Assembly (NCBI RefSeq): GCF_003151135.1
Contig: NZ_QEQK01000005.1
Span: 183,407 to 247,406 of the forward strand
Length of the DNA stretch: 64,000 bases
Direction: 5' to 3'
Source of the DNA: Abyssibacter profundi
Lineage (GTDB): Bacteria; Pseudomonadota; Gammaproteobacteria; Nevskiales; OUC007
In this document: positions 9,556-20,059 of the stretch, piece after piece
How the letters are laid out: each line of letters begins with the position of its first letter
Numbering within the stretch: the stretch's first letter is position 1
Translations under genes and position numbers: made by a program
Notes under the pieces: generated by a model
Told to the model about the DNA's origin: nothing
Databases searched by the model: none
The model's input: only the letters and a program-made list of their open reading frames with translations

Positions 9556-10278
9556 ATGCGTCTGGACAAGCAGGCCGCGACGCGATTGATCGAGGCCAGC
9601 GAATGGTTTCGTGAGCTACCGCCGGCGGTGGTGCAACAACTGGTGGCATTGGCCCGGGTGCGGCCCGTGGCCGACGGCGAACGGCTGTTTGCACGCGGCG
9701 ATGAAGCCGACGGCTTCTACGGCGTTATGCAAGGGCAGGTGCGGATCAGCAGTCTGGGTGCGGATGGCCGAGAGCTGCTGGTGGCCGTATTTGAGCCGGG
9801 CGCGTGGTTTGGTGAGATTTCGATGTTCGATGACCTGCCACGAACGCATGACGCCACGGCACAAGGCGATGCCGAGCTGCTGCTCATCCCCAAGCTGTCA
9901 TTCCGACAGCTGTTGGACGATGACCCATCGCTTTATCCGCATTTCATGCGCATGTTGTGTCGCAAACTGCGGCGCAGCTTTGGCTATATCGATAGCGCGG
10001 CCTTTCTCCCGCTCAAGGGGCGCTTGGCGTACCGGCTGGTGGAGTTGGTGGATCTACATGGCCAGCCGCAGCCGGATGGTGCCATCACCATCGGCCTGCA
10101 TCTGCCACAGGAGGAACTGGCCAGGATGATCAGCGCCACGCGGCCCAGCGTGTCGCGGGTGCTCAAGGCGCTGGAGGCCGAAGGCAGTATTGCACTGGCC
10201 TACGGCCGGGTGTCGGTTCTGGATCTACCCCGTTTGCGCGCGTTGGCCGATGGTGAAGACGCCGACTCATCGGTTTAG
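9556..10278 (+). CDS. Crp/Fnr family transcriptional regulator
   Basis: A 240-residue regulator. The N-terminal cyclic-nucleotide-binding-type beta roll covers about residues 20-125 (PGAWFGEISMFDDLPRTHDA), followed by the dimer helix and a C-terminal HTH_Crp domain with the recognition stretch EELARMISATRPSVSRVLK at about 185-205. The beta-roll segment FGEISMFDDLPRTHDATA resembles the cAMP phosphate-binding cassette, with R followed by T-H rather than the R-S/T of Crp. There is no N-terminal Cys cluster, so it is not an Fnr-type iron-sulfur sensor. GGAGG lies 7 bases before the ATG. Confidence 0.92.
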   Translation: MRLDKQAATRLIEASEWFRELPPAVVQQLVALARVRPVADGERLFARGDEADGFYGVMQGQVRISSLGADGRELLVAVFEPGAWFGEISMFDDLPRTHDATAQGDAELLLIPKLSFRQLLDDDPSLYPHFMRMLCRKLRRSFGYIDSAAFLPLKGRLAYRLVELVDLHGQPQPDGAITIGLHLPQEELARMISATRPSVSRVLKALEAEGSIALAYGRVSVLDLPRLRALADGEDADSSV

Positions 10279-10287
10279 GGCCTGCGC

Positions 10288-11721
10288 TCAGAGGGTGGCG
10301 CGCAGCTGCTGTCCCCAGGCTGACAGGTCATCGAGCAATGCCAGTTTGTCCGGTTCGGATGCCAGGCCCGGCCGCAGCGCGGCAATGGCGGCGTCGTACG
10401 CGTCCAGGCTGAGGCCTCCATCGGGCGCGAATTCCAAGCGGTTGCTGCGAAACTGGTTCCACTCGTCGCGTTCGGCCTCGTTCAGCGACTCCGGGTAGTA
10501 GCGTCCCCGATAGCGCAGCAGCAGTTCATGCAGGCGCTTGTCGCGGAACGGCAGCTCCAAACCATCGAATTCTGCAGGCGCCGTCCGCAGGATCTGTTGG
10601 CAGAGCCGTCGGTCGTCGTCATCGACAAAGCCACCGTAGAGGTCTTGCTCCGGGTCGCCCGGGGCATCGAACTCGGCCATGGCAAACGCCGTGGACACCT
10701 TGTCGGCCACGATGTCCAGCGATTCGGCCAGGCGCTTCCAGTGTCGGCGGCATTGTTCCAGATCTAACTGAAGGCGCTCGGCCTGCGCAGGCTTCAGCGT
10801 ATTCACCGGCACCAGTACAGGGGCGCGGTTGATGTGAATGCCCTTGAGCGCGATCCGATCGATGTCTTCGGGCAGGTCGGCCTGTGGCGTGAAGATGCGC
10901 TCATGGACATCGACGGCCGACAGTTCGATCAAGGCCTCGGGATCGTGGCGCAGGTCGTAGACCAGCACCGCGTTCTTGTTGGTCGGGTGCGGGCAAATGG
11001 GCATGACCAGACTCAGGCAGCCCTGGTCGGCCGGAAACTTTTCCGACACATGCAACACCGGCACATGCCGGTCCAGGTCGAGCTGGGCCTTGGCCGAGGC
11101 CTTGTCCCGGTGGGTCCAGACGAAGTCGTAGAGCCGCGGCTGGCGCGCGCGGATCAGGGCCGCCAGAGCGATGGTTGCGCGCACGTCAGAGACCGCATCG
11201 TGGGCGCGCTGTTGCTCCAGGCCATTGGCGGCCGCCAGATGTTCCAGCTTGAAACTGGGGGTGCCGTCGTCGCGGCGCGGCCATTCAATGCCGTCCGGAC
11301 GCAGCGCGTAAGTCAGCCGCACCATGTCGATGATGTCCCAGCGGGCGCAGCCATTGCGCCACTCGCGGGCGTAAGGGTCGTGAAAATTGCGCCAGGCCGT
11401 ATGTCGGGTGACCTCGTCGTCAAAGCGCAGGCTGTTGTAGCCCACGCCGATGGTGTCGGCCTGGCCCAGCTCGTTCAGCACGGCTTCGATGAAGGCGGGT
11501 TCGGGCAGCCCCCGGGTCTCGGCCTGCTGGGGCGTGATGCCGGTGATCAGGCAGGCTTCGGGGCTGGGTGGCATGTCCATCGGTGGCTGGCAGAACAGCT
11601 CGATGGGCTCTCCAATGGGGTTGAAGTCGAGATCGGTGCGAATGGCCGCGAACTGGGCGGGCCGGTCGTAACGCGGGTTCACCCCGAAGGTTTCGTAGTC
11701 GTGCCACAGAAAGCTGGTCAT
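10288..11721 (-). CDS. sbcB: Exodeoxyribonuclease I
   Basis: Single-strand 3'-5' exonuclease used in recombination and mismatch repair. It has 477 residues (E. coli 475). The DEDDh exonuclease domain has WHDYETFG at the N-terminus and HDAVSDVRATI near residue 185; the C-terminal SH3-like and helical domains follow, ending in a YYPESLNEAERDEW-type stretch. The start at 11721 gives MTSFLWHDYE, matching the family N-terminus. Its end converges with the Crp/Fnr gene 9 bases away. Confidence 0.96.
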   Translation of the reverse strand: MTSFLWHDYETFGVNPRYDRPAQFAAIRTDLDFNPIGEPIELFCQPPMDMPPSPEACLITGITPQQAETRGLPEPAFIEAVLNELGQADTIGVGYNSLRFDDEVTRHTAWRNFHDPYAREWRNGCARWDIIDMVRLTYALRPDGIEWPRRDDGTPSFKLEHLAAANGLEQQRAHDAVSDVRATIALAALIRARQPRLYDFVWTHRDKASAKAQLDLDRHVPVLHVSEKFPADQGCLSLVMPICPHPTNKNAVLVYDLRHDPEALIELSAVDVHERIFTPQADLPEDIDRIALKGIHINRAPVLVPVNTLKPAQAERLQLDLEQCRRHWKRLAESLDIVADKVSTAFAMAEFDAPGDPEQDLYGGFVDDDDRRLCQQILRTAPAEFDGLELPFRDKRLHELLLRYRGRYYPESLNEAERDEWNQFRSNRLEFAPDGGLSLDAYDAAIAALRPGLASEPDKLALLDDLSAWGQQLRATL

Positions 11722-11900
11722 GGGTCTAGAAGAAGCACTGATTGGGTCGCACCACCCAGACGGCGGCGGTTTTCGCGCAAGCCTACGTGGTTGCCAGTTC
11801 ACTTGGAATGATCATGAGCGGCCAGCGCCAACGGCCCATGTCCGGTTTTGCGCTGGAATCTCGTTCTTGCTCAAACATGCTCAGGAGACGGACGTCCTCA

Positions 11901-12164
11901 ATGAACCCGATGCGATCAGGTCTTGTCCTGCTGTTCGCGGCGCTGCTGTTCAGCACGGCGCAGGCGGGCGCTGTCAACATCAACACGGCGGATGCGCAGA
12001 CCATCAGCCGCGAACTCGACGGGGTCAGCAAGCCGCTGGCCCAGCGGATCATCCAGCATCGCGAGCAGCACGGCCCGTTTCGCTCGGCGCAGGACCTGAG
12101 TCAGGTGCCCTACGTCGGCGATGCCTTGTTGCAGCGTAATCAGGCCAACATTCTCTACGACTAA
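11901..12164 (+). CDS. ComEA-like helix-hairpin-helix DNA-binding protein
   Basis: Small exported protein of about 87 residues. A signal peptide (MNPMRSGLVLLFAALLFS, then TAQA) is followed by one ComEA-type helix-hairpin-helix region beginning VNINTADAQTIS and ending NQANILYD. Such single-domain proteins bind double-stranded DNA in the periplasm during uptake in naturally competent Gram-negatives. The start is uncertain: in-frame ATGs are at 11877, 11901 and 11910, and the GGAG at 11883 is too far from the later ones to decide. It is divergent from sbcB. Confidence 0.87.
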   Translation: MNPMRSGLVLLFAALLFSTAQAGAVNINTADAQTISRELDGVSKPLAQRIIQHREQHGPFRSAQDLSQVPYVGDALLQRNQANILYD

Positions 12165-12284
12165 TCGCCGGCGGCGTTGCCGTGCCGGGCCTGTGAATGG
12201 TTGCGCTGACAAACCGGGGCCGGCAGCCCGGCAACAGGCAGCCACCGGGCGCTCGGGTATGCTGGCGACTGGTTCGGAGGTCGC

Positions 12285-13628
12285 ATGTATCCCCAGACGC
12301 GTTACGCACAGTCCCACGGCGGGGATGTCGCCTACCAGGTCATCGGCGAGGGGCCGGTGGACCTGCTCTACTGCGGCGGCCTGCTATCGCATCTTGAGCT
12401 GGTCTGGGACTACCCGGAGGCCGAACGCTACCTGATGCGGATGGCGGCCTTCGCCCGCGTGATTCTGATGGACCGCCGCGGCGTCGGGATCTCCGAGGCC
12501 CTGCCCAGTGGCGCGTTGCCTTCACTGGACGACTGGTCGGACGACCTGCTGGCAGTGCTGGATGACGTGGGTTCCACCCAGGCGGCAATCTTCGTGGAGC
12601 GCGATGCCGCGGCATTGGGGATGACGCTGGCCGCGCGGCACCCCGAGCGCGTCCGCGCGCTGGTGTTAGGCAATGCCACCGCCTGTCTTCTGGCCGATCA
12701 GGACTTTCCGGATGGTTTGCCGGCTGAGGCTGTGGATCAGCTCATCGCGATGATTCACGCCGACTGGGGAACCGATGAACTCAGCGGGCGCGCATTGCCC
12801 AGCCGGCGCGAGGGCGATCAACGCTTCGCCCAGAAAGCCGCACGGTTTCAGCGGTCGGCCGCCACGCCGGCCACCGCCGCGGCGCAGTCTGCCTATTTCG
12901 CCCGTTGTGATCTCCGTGAGCTGCTGCCGCAGGTGCATTGCCCCACCCTGATCGTCCACCACCGCGACTACGCCGTGTTGTCGCCTGCTCACGCTCATTA
13001 CCTGCGCGACCATTTACCCAATGCCGAGCTGTTGATGCTCGATGGGGGTGACGCCTTTTTCCTGTACCAGGGCGGAGATGCCGTGCTGCGTCGGGTCGAG
13101 TCCTTTCTCACCGGGCGGGCGCATCAGTTGCAGCGAGACCGGGTGCTGCAAACCGTATTGTTCGTCGATATCGTCCGATCCACCGAGACAGCCAGCGAGT
13201 TGGGTGACGCCGAATGGCGCAACCGGCTCGACAACTTTCACGCCATCGTCGAGCAGGAGCTGGAGCGCCACGGCGCGCGTCTGGTGGATGTTTCGGGCGA
13301 CGGTGTGTTTGCCACGCTGTCCGGCCCGACGCCCGGCATTGCCTGCGCCCGGGCCGTACGCGATGCGGTCAGGCAGATTGATCTCGACGTGCGGGCGGGG
13401 CTGCATTGTGGCGAGTGTGAGGTGTCTGACGATGCCGTCAGGGGGCTGACGGTCCACATCGGCGCGCGGATTGCCGCCGAGGCGGCGCCCGGCGAGGTCT
13501 GGGTATCGCGCACCGTGCGTGATCTGGTTGTGGGGTCAGGGCTGATCTTTCGCCATCGCGGGCCCAAGCGGCTCAAGGGCGTGCCCGGTGTGTGGCGGCT
13601 GTTCCGGGTGGAGGAAGACGCCGAGTAG
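12285..13628 (+). CDS. Class III adenylate/guanylate cyclase with degenerate alpha/beta-hydrolase domain
   Basis: A 447-residue two-domain protein. Residues 1-275 have an alpha/beta-hydrolase fold pattern, but the nucleophile elbow reads FVERDAA (103-109), with Arg where Ser is expected, and the catalytic His position near 257 reads GGDAFF. The domain is therefore probably not an active hydrolase and may be a sensor. Residues 290-447 are a class III cyclase catalytic domain with metal-binding D295 (FVDIV) and D339 (SGDG). The adenine-selecting Lys position holds D335, which I recall in other members of this fusion family, so base specificity and activity are unsure. GGAGG precedes the ATG. 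No cyclic-nucleotide effector gene is adjacent, though a Crp/Fnr gene lies 2 kb away. Confidence 0.88.
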   Translation: MYPQTRYAQSHGGDVAYQVIGEGPVDLLYCGGLLSHLELVWDYPEAERYLMRMAAFARVILMDRRGVGISEALPSGALPSLDDWSDDLLAVLDDVGSTQAAIFVERDAAALGMTLAARHPERVRALVLGNATACLLADQDFPDGLPAEAVDQLIAMIHADWGTDELSGRALPSRREGDQRFAQKAARFQRSAATPATAAAQSAYFARCDLRELLPQVHCPTLIVHHRDYAVLSPAHAHYLRDHLPNAELLMLDGGDAFFLYQGGDAVLRRVESFLTGRAHQLQRDRVLQTVLFVDIVRSTETASELGDAEWRNRLDNFHAIVEQELERHGARLVDVSGDGVFATLSGPTPGIACARAVRDAVRQIDLDVRAGLHCGECEVSDDAVRGLTVHIGARIAAEAAPGEVWVSRTVRDLVVGSGLIFRHRGPKRLKGVPGVWRLFRVEEDAE

Positions 13629-13657
13629 TGGTCTTTGGTGATTGCTCGGCCGGCCGC

Positions 13658-13989
13658 TTATTCAGCGCAGTTGATGCAGTGGGTGGCACCTGGCTGGGCC
13701 AGCAGCCGCGCCGCGGCAATGGCTTGATCGCAGTCCACGCAACGCCCGAAGTCGGCCTGGTCGATGCGGGCTAAGGCCCGTCGAATCGCGGTCTGCTGGT
13801 TGAGCAGCCGTTGCAGCGCCGCCTGATTCATCGCCTGGGCTTGCAGGGCATCCATCCGCGACAGCCGCCCCTGGCGGCTTTGATCCAGCTCCACCGTGCG
13901 CGCACTGGCTTTGGCGGCCCTGAGTTCGGCGTCCAATTCGGTCAGTCGTTCGCCTAGGCGGGCACGCAAACGCTCGCGTTCGTCCGGGG

Positions 13990-13993
<4 letters not shown>
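13658..13993 (-). CDS. DksA/TraR-type zinc finger protein
   Basis: A 111-residue protein. A long helical N-terminal part, rich in Arg, Glu, Ala and Gln (predicted coiled coil, about residues 1-75), is followed by a C4 zinc finger made of CVDC and, 17 residues later, CINC. DksA/TraR proteins bind RNA polymerase through the secondary channel with ppGpp. This one is shorter than DksA (151) and lacks the DxxDxA tip in a clear form, so a DksA-like role is not certain. Its ATG overlaps the stop of the ABC-F gene in an ATGA, so the two are coupled. Confidence 0.87.
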
Positions 13994-15891
<1,898 letters not shown>

Positions 15892-15997
15892 GATAGAAGC
15901 CTGGCTGAGCGGGTGGCGCGCTGGGCGCCCGACAGGATTATACGGGCGGCAACGGGCGCGCTAGCATCGCACCCTCGCTTCAACGAAGACGCTCACC

Positions 15998-16762
15998 ATG
16001 CTGCAAGTCCACCAGTTTCCTTGTCTGTCCGACAACTATGGATTTCTGATTCGGGATGAGGCGACCGGGGTCGTGGCCTGTGTAGATACGCCGGACGCTC
16101 ATGCGATTGCTCGCCAGCTCGATGACCTAGGCTGGTCGCTGGATATGATTCTCAATACGCATTGGCACCCCGATCATGTGGGAGGGAATCAGGCGCTTAA
16201 AGCACGGTTCGACTGCGAGATCATCGGTCCTGCCGGCGAGCGTGACCGCATTCCGGGCCTGGACCGCATCGTGGGTGAGGGTGATGGCGTACAGGTTGGC
16301 GAGAGCCAGGCCGAAGTCCTGCACACGCCGGGACATACCCTGGGACACATCGTTTATCACTTCGTCGATCAGCAGCTGGCCTTCGTGGGCGACACCTTGT
16401 TCGCCATGGGCTGCGGGCGGCTGTTCGAAGGCACCGCGGAACAGATGTGGGATTCGCTCAGCCGGCTGCGGCAGTGGCCGACGGAGACCGTGATCTACTG
16501 CGCCCACGAATACACGCAGGCCAATGCAAGGTTTGCGCTGAGCGTCGATGGCCAGAACGCCGCATTGCGTCGTCGAGCCGAAGAGGTTGATACGCGCCGG
16601 GCTGCTGATGAGGCGACCGTGCCGACGAACCTGGCGCTGGAATGTGCCACCAATCCCTTCCTGCGCGCTGACGATGCCGGCTTGCAATCGGCGCTGGACA
16701 TGCCCGGTGCGCCGCCGGCCAGCGTCTTTGCCGAACTGCGCCGACGCAAAGATGTGTTTTAG
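15998..16762 (+). CDS. gloB: Hydroxyacylglutathione hydrolase (glyoxalase II)
   Basis: Metallo-beta-lactamase-fold thioesterase that hydrolyses S-lactoylglutathione in methylglyoxal detoxification. It has 254 residues, the usual length. The binuclear metal site THWHPDH is at H55, H57, D59 and H60, with further ligands in TPGHTLGH, the GDTLFAMGCGRLFEGT segment and CAHEYT. The glutathione-binding C-terminal domain is complete, ending in an AELRRRKDVF-type tail. It is divergent from the ABC-F gene and is followed by arsC. Confidence 0.97.
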   Translation: MLQVHQFPCLSDNYGFLIRDEATGVVACVDTPDAHAIARQLDDLGWSLDMILNTHWHPDHVGGNQALKARFDCEIIGPAGERDRIPGLDRIVGEGDGVQVGESQAEVLHTPGHTLGHIVYHFVDQQLAFVGDTLFAMGCGRLFEGTAEQMWDSLSRLRQWPTETVIYCAHEYTQANARFALSVDGQNAALRRRAEEVDTRRAADEATVPTNLALECATNPFLRADDAGLQSALDMPGAPPASVFAELRRRKDVF

Positions 16763-16828
16763 GAAAGCCCTGATATCGACCACCTGCGGCGGCTACACTG
16801 CGCCGCAAATCCAATCCTGAATACCCCC

Positions 16829-17179
16829 ATGCCGCTGACGATTTACCACAATCCCCGCTGTTCAAAGAGTCGCCAGACGCTGGAGCGCATCGAAGCCGCC
16901 GGGCAGTCACCGACGGTGATTCGGTACCTGGAGACCCCGCCGGACGTCGCGACGCTGCGTGCGCTGGTCCAGCGATTGGGCGTGCCTGTCACGGACCTGA
17001 TTCGCTTCAAGGAGGCCTTGGCCAAGGAATTGGGCCTGGCGGCCGGCGACGACCGCAGTGCCGACGCGTGGCTGGCCCTGTTGGCCGAGCACCCCCGGCT
17101 ACTGGAGCGACCGATTGTCGACGACGGCGAGCGCGCCGTGATCGGACGCCCGCCGGAAAACGTCGACGCGTTGCTGTAA
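16829..17179 (+). CDS. arsC: Arsenate reductase (glutaredoxin-type, ArsC)
   Basis: A 116-residue thioredoxin-fold protein of the ArsC/Spx family. The catalytic Cys is C11 in YHNPRCSKSR, the ArsC rather than YffB/Spx pattern, and the RPI(V) segment near residue 94 carries one of the phosphate-site arginines. It would reduce arsenate to arsenite with glutaredoxin. No arsR or arsB is near, so this is a stand-alone copy. A TACACT -10-like element precedes it at about 16793. Confidence 0.93.
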   Translation: MPLTIYHNPRCSKSRQTLERIEAAGQSPTVIRYLETPPDVATLRALVQRLGVPVTDLIRFKEALAKELGLAAGDDRSADAWLALLAEHPRLLERPIVDDGERAVIGRPPENVDALL

Positions 17180-17184
17180 TCCGC

Positions 17185-18528
17185 CTATTTGCTAGACGGC
17201 AGCTTCACCTGGTGCTTGGCCTGGATGTCTGCGGTCTTGGGGGGATTGCCGGTAATCAGGCGGTCGGCCGAGGTGCCGAAGAAGCGTGACAGCCACTGAA
17301 TCGTGACGGTCATGCGCTGATCGGGCTCGATAAGCGACGCGATATGCACCAGCGACCAAACCAGCCAGGCAAACGCGCCCTTGACCTTCCAGCCGAAGAT
17401 CTCGCCGACACAGCGGTAGCGGGCAATAATCGCCATCGAACCCTTGTCCAGATACTTGAAGGGTTTCGGTGGCTTGCCCTTGGCTTGCCGCTTGAGCAGC
17501 TTGGCCACGTAGCGGCCTTGCTGCATGGCCACAGGCGCCAGGCCGGGGAGCGAGCCGCCCTTGCCATCCGGCGCGCAGGCCAGATCACCAATCACGTGAA
17601 TATTGGGATGCGACGGCATCCGTAGCTGTTCGTCCACCACCAGGCGGCCGCGCGGGTCGGTTTCACCTTGTGTGCGTGCGGCCAGCGTGCGGCCGAACTG
17701 CGACAGCGTGACCCCCGCCGCCCACAGGACATTGCGGGTCTCGATGGTTTCGGTCTCGCCATTCTTGTGCCTGAGCCTGACGGCCTCGGCCGTGATGTCG
17801 TCGGCCATGGCCTGTGTCCGGACCTCGACGTTCAGCTCTTCGAGCATGCGTTTGGCGGCATCGCGCAAACTGTTGTCGTATGGCGGCAGGATGTTGTCCG
17901 CGCCCTCGACCAGAATCACGCGGGCGTCACGCGGATCAATCTGGCGGAAATTGCCGACCATCACCCGCTGGGTCAGATCGCCCAGCGCCCCGGCCAACTC
18001 CACGCCGGTGGGTCCGCCGCCAACGATGACAAAGGTCAGCAGCTGTCGGCGCAACGCCGGATCGCTGGTTTTCTCCGCTTCCTCGAAGGCGCGGAACAGC
18101 CGGTGGCGCATTTCCAGGGCGTGTTCCACCGTCTTGAGGCCGGGGGCGTGTTCACGCCAGTGGTCATTGCCGAAGTACTGGTGTTTGACGCCGGTGGCGG
18201 CGATTAGCGTGTCGTAGGGGGCCTCGCCTCCCTCGTAGTACACGATCTGCCGGTCGACATCGATGTCATAAACCGTGCCCAGCAACGTACGAACATTGGC
18301 GTACTTGCGCAGGACCACACGTTGCTGTGTCGAGATGTCCCCGACCGTGAGCGTGCCGGTAGCGACCTGGTACAGCAGGGGCTGGAACAGGTGAAAATTA
18401 CGCTTGTCCAGCAGCGTGACGTCGTAGCCGCTGCGGCCCAAAGCCTGCGCGGCGAATAGACCCCCGAATCCTCCTCCCACAATGACGACACGGTGTTTCT
18501 GGACTGCAATGGGTTCGGATTGCGGCAT
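17185..18528 (-). CDS. ndh: NADH dehydrogenase type II
   Basis: Single-subunit, non-proton-pumping NADH:quinone oxidoreductase of 447 residues. The FAD-binding GGGFGG is near residue 17 and the NADH-binding VGGGPTGVE near residue 160, with a C-terminal amphipathic membrane-anchoring region containing AFAWLVWSLVHI. The LFQPLLYQVATG stretch near the FAD loop is typical of bacterial NDH-2. The start at 18528 has GGAGG 8 bases upstream. Its end is 5 bases from the convergent arsC stop. Confidence 0.95.
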   Translation of the reverse strand: MPQSEPIAVQKHRVVIVGGGFGGLFAAQALGRSGYDVTLLDKRNFHLFQPLLYQVATGTLTVGDISTQQRVVLRKYANVRTLLGTVYDIDVDRQIVYYEGGEAPYDTLIAATGVKHQYFGNDHWREHAPGLKTVEHALEMRHRLFRAFEEAEKTSDPALRRQLLTFVIVGGGPTGVELAGALGDLTQRVMVGNFRQIDPRDARVILVEGADNILPPYDNSLRDAAKRMLEELNVEVRTQAMADDITAEAVRLRHKNGETETIETRNVLWAAGVTLSQFGRTLAARTQGETDPRGRLVVDEQLRMPSHPNIHVIGDLACAPDGKGGSLPGLAPVAMQQGRYVAKLLKRQAKGKPPKPFKYLDKGSMAIIARYRCVGEIFGWKVKGAFAWLVWSLVHIASLIEPDQRMTVTIQWLSRFFGTSADRLITGNPPKTADIQAKHQVKLPSSK

Positions 18529-18748
18529 GAATGTGACCTCCAATGTCTCAATGTTGCGGCGCAGCATCCTAGCATGGGCGACTTGACGCGAATTTCAGAT
18601 CCTCGCGGGTTCGGCCATACGGGCGGGTCAATCGATCCCTCCGTTCGTCGGGCTTGGGCGAATGCTGCACCGCGATTTCACCTTTCGTTCCCCAGGGCCG
18701 GCATACGGTGGTACCGCAACGTATCCGTTTGGGTACGAGGAGGACAGC

Positions 18749-19804
18749 ATGACGACAATGCTCAGGATCAACGGCTCGGCCCAGGGCGAGTTGCTTGATC
18801 AAGCGGTGATGGAGCAGTGGGGGCTCGAGCTTCCGAGTTCCGGTCATGACGCGCATTTCGGAGCACAAGGTCGCGGTCAGCCCGGCGCGGTGCTCCGGTA
18901 CTCGGCTCGATTGGGTGAGCAGATGCAGGCGCAGCGGTTACTGCGCTCGAGCGCGCTGGAGGCGGGACAGGTGCTGATCGACACGGGGCGGCAAGTCGCG
19001 GCCACGGGTGAGCGGGTGGCGGCGACCCTGGAACGGGTTCGCGCGGCCAGGCGCGGGTTTCAAGCACCGGACGAGACGGTGGGGCTACTGCCATCGGTGT
19101 TGGCCCATGACCTGAAGTCGCCCATCGTGACGCTGGCGGGCTACATGGCCTATTTGCGGAAACACGAGCACGCGCAATTGAGTGAGCGGGGTCAATCCTT
19201 TCTATCGACCTGCGGGGATTTATTGCGGCAGATGCAGGATCAGATCAGTTGTCTGACCAAGTTGGCCCAGACCAAGCAGGGTCCCACGGCAACCGGCCCG
19301 TTGCAGTTGTCCGTGATCCTCAATGACGCGCTGAGCCGAGTGGAGCAGTTGCTGGCCGATGAGGACGCCCACGTGACGGTCGATGAACTCCCCAGCGTAC
19401 GAGGCGATAGGGCGCAGCTCACAACGCTATTCCAGAATCTCATCCAGAACGCCTGCAAGTATGTCCCGCCGACCCGGGCTCCGGACATCAGAATTTCTGC
19501 CGAACGGGAAGGGGCGTGGATCCGGGTTCGAGTGCGTGACAACGGGATTGGCGTTCCCCCATCGATGCACCTTGATATTTTCCGCATGGGTGTGCGGGCG
19601 CATGCAGAGGCCGGTTACGAGGGCACCGGCCTGGGCTTGGCACTCTGCGCTCGAATTGCGCAGGAGCACGGTGGATCAATTGGCGTGGAGTCGGACCCGG
19701 AGCTGGGGGATGGATCGACATTCTGGGTGCTGCTCAAATCCGTCGCAGCGCCCTGTAGCAAAGACGCTGACAAGCTTGGCGAATCCGCTGCCGGCGGCGT
19801 CTGA
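18749..19804 (+). CDS. Soluble sensor-less histidine kinase (first of two)
   Basis: A 351-residue histidine kinase with no membrane segment and no recognised sensor domain. After an unassigned N-terminal part (1-105), the H box VLAHDLKSPIVTLAGY places the phospho-acceptor at H120. The ATP-binding domain has the N box NLIQNACKYV, G1 DNGIGVP and G2 GTGLGLAL. AGGAGG lies 5 bases before the ATG at 18749. No response regulator gene is nearby. A second kinase of similar design follows 255 bases later. The signal and partner are unknown. Confidence 0.9.
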   Translation: MTTMLRINGSAQGELLDQAVMEQWGLELPSSGHDAHFGAQGRGQPGAVLRYSARLGEQMQAQRLLRSSALEAGQVLIDTGRQVAATGERVAATLERVRAARRGFQAPDETVGLLPSVLAHDLKSPIVTLAGYMAYLRKHEHAQLSERGQSFLSTCGDLLRQMQDQISCLTKLAQTKQGPTATGPLQLSVILNDALSRVEQLLADEDAHVTVDELPSVRGDRAQLTTLFQNLIQNACKYVPPTRAPDIRISAEREGAWIRVRVRDNGIGVPPSMHLDIFRMGVRAHAEAGYEGTGLGLALCARIAQEHGGSIGVESDPELGDGSTFWVLLKSVAAPCSKDADKLGESAAGGV

Positions 19805-19927
19805 GCACAGGTTGGTAAGGTGAGCAGGGCGAGCGGGTTGCCCCGGTCTGTGTGCGGTGCGACAGTCTAGCTTGACCGGCCGAGAGCCCCGCGAACAGGC
19901 GTTCGGGTGTCGATGTGCGCCTGCGGG

Positions 19928-20002
19928 TCACGCGCTGTAGACGGTGTTGTCTCGTCTCGTTCCGAAGGACAGGCAGCGAGCGTTTTGCGGCTTCTTGATC
20001 AT
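19928..20002 (-). CDS. Candidate small ORF between the two kinase genes
   Basis: A 24-codon ORF on the minus strand (MIKKPQNARCLSFGTRRD, then NTVYSA) with a strong GGAGG 4 bases before its ATG. It lies in the 255-base gap between the two histidine kinases and is antisense to the leader of the second. I recognise no family. The ribosome site is the only positive evidence; it could be chance, and the plus-strand CCTCC has no role of its own. Confidence 0.25.
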   Translation of the reverse strand: MIKKPQNARCLSFGTRRDNTVYSA

Positions 20003-20059
20003 GGGTCCTCCGGTGTGCGGGCTCGGGCGACAGGCATCCCAAAGGCATCGCCAGATAGG

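Noticed and set aside
10834..11811. 325-codon open frame antisense to exonuclease I
   Set aside because: The sense strand encodes full-length ExoI with all motifs. The antisense product looks like no protein family.
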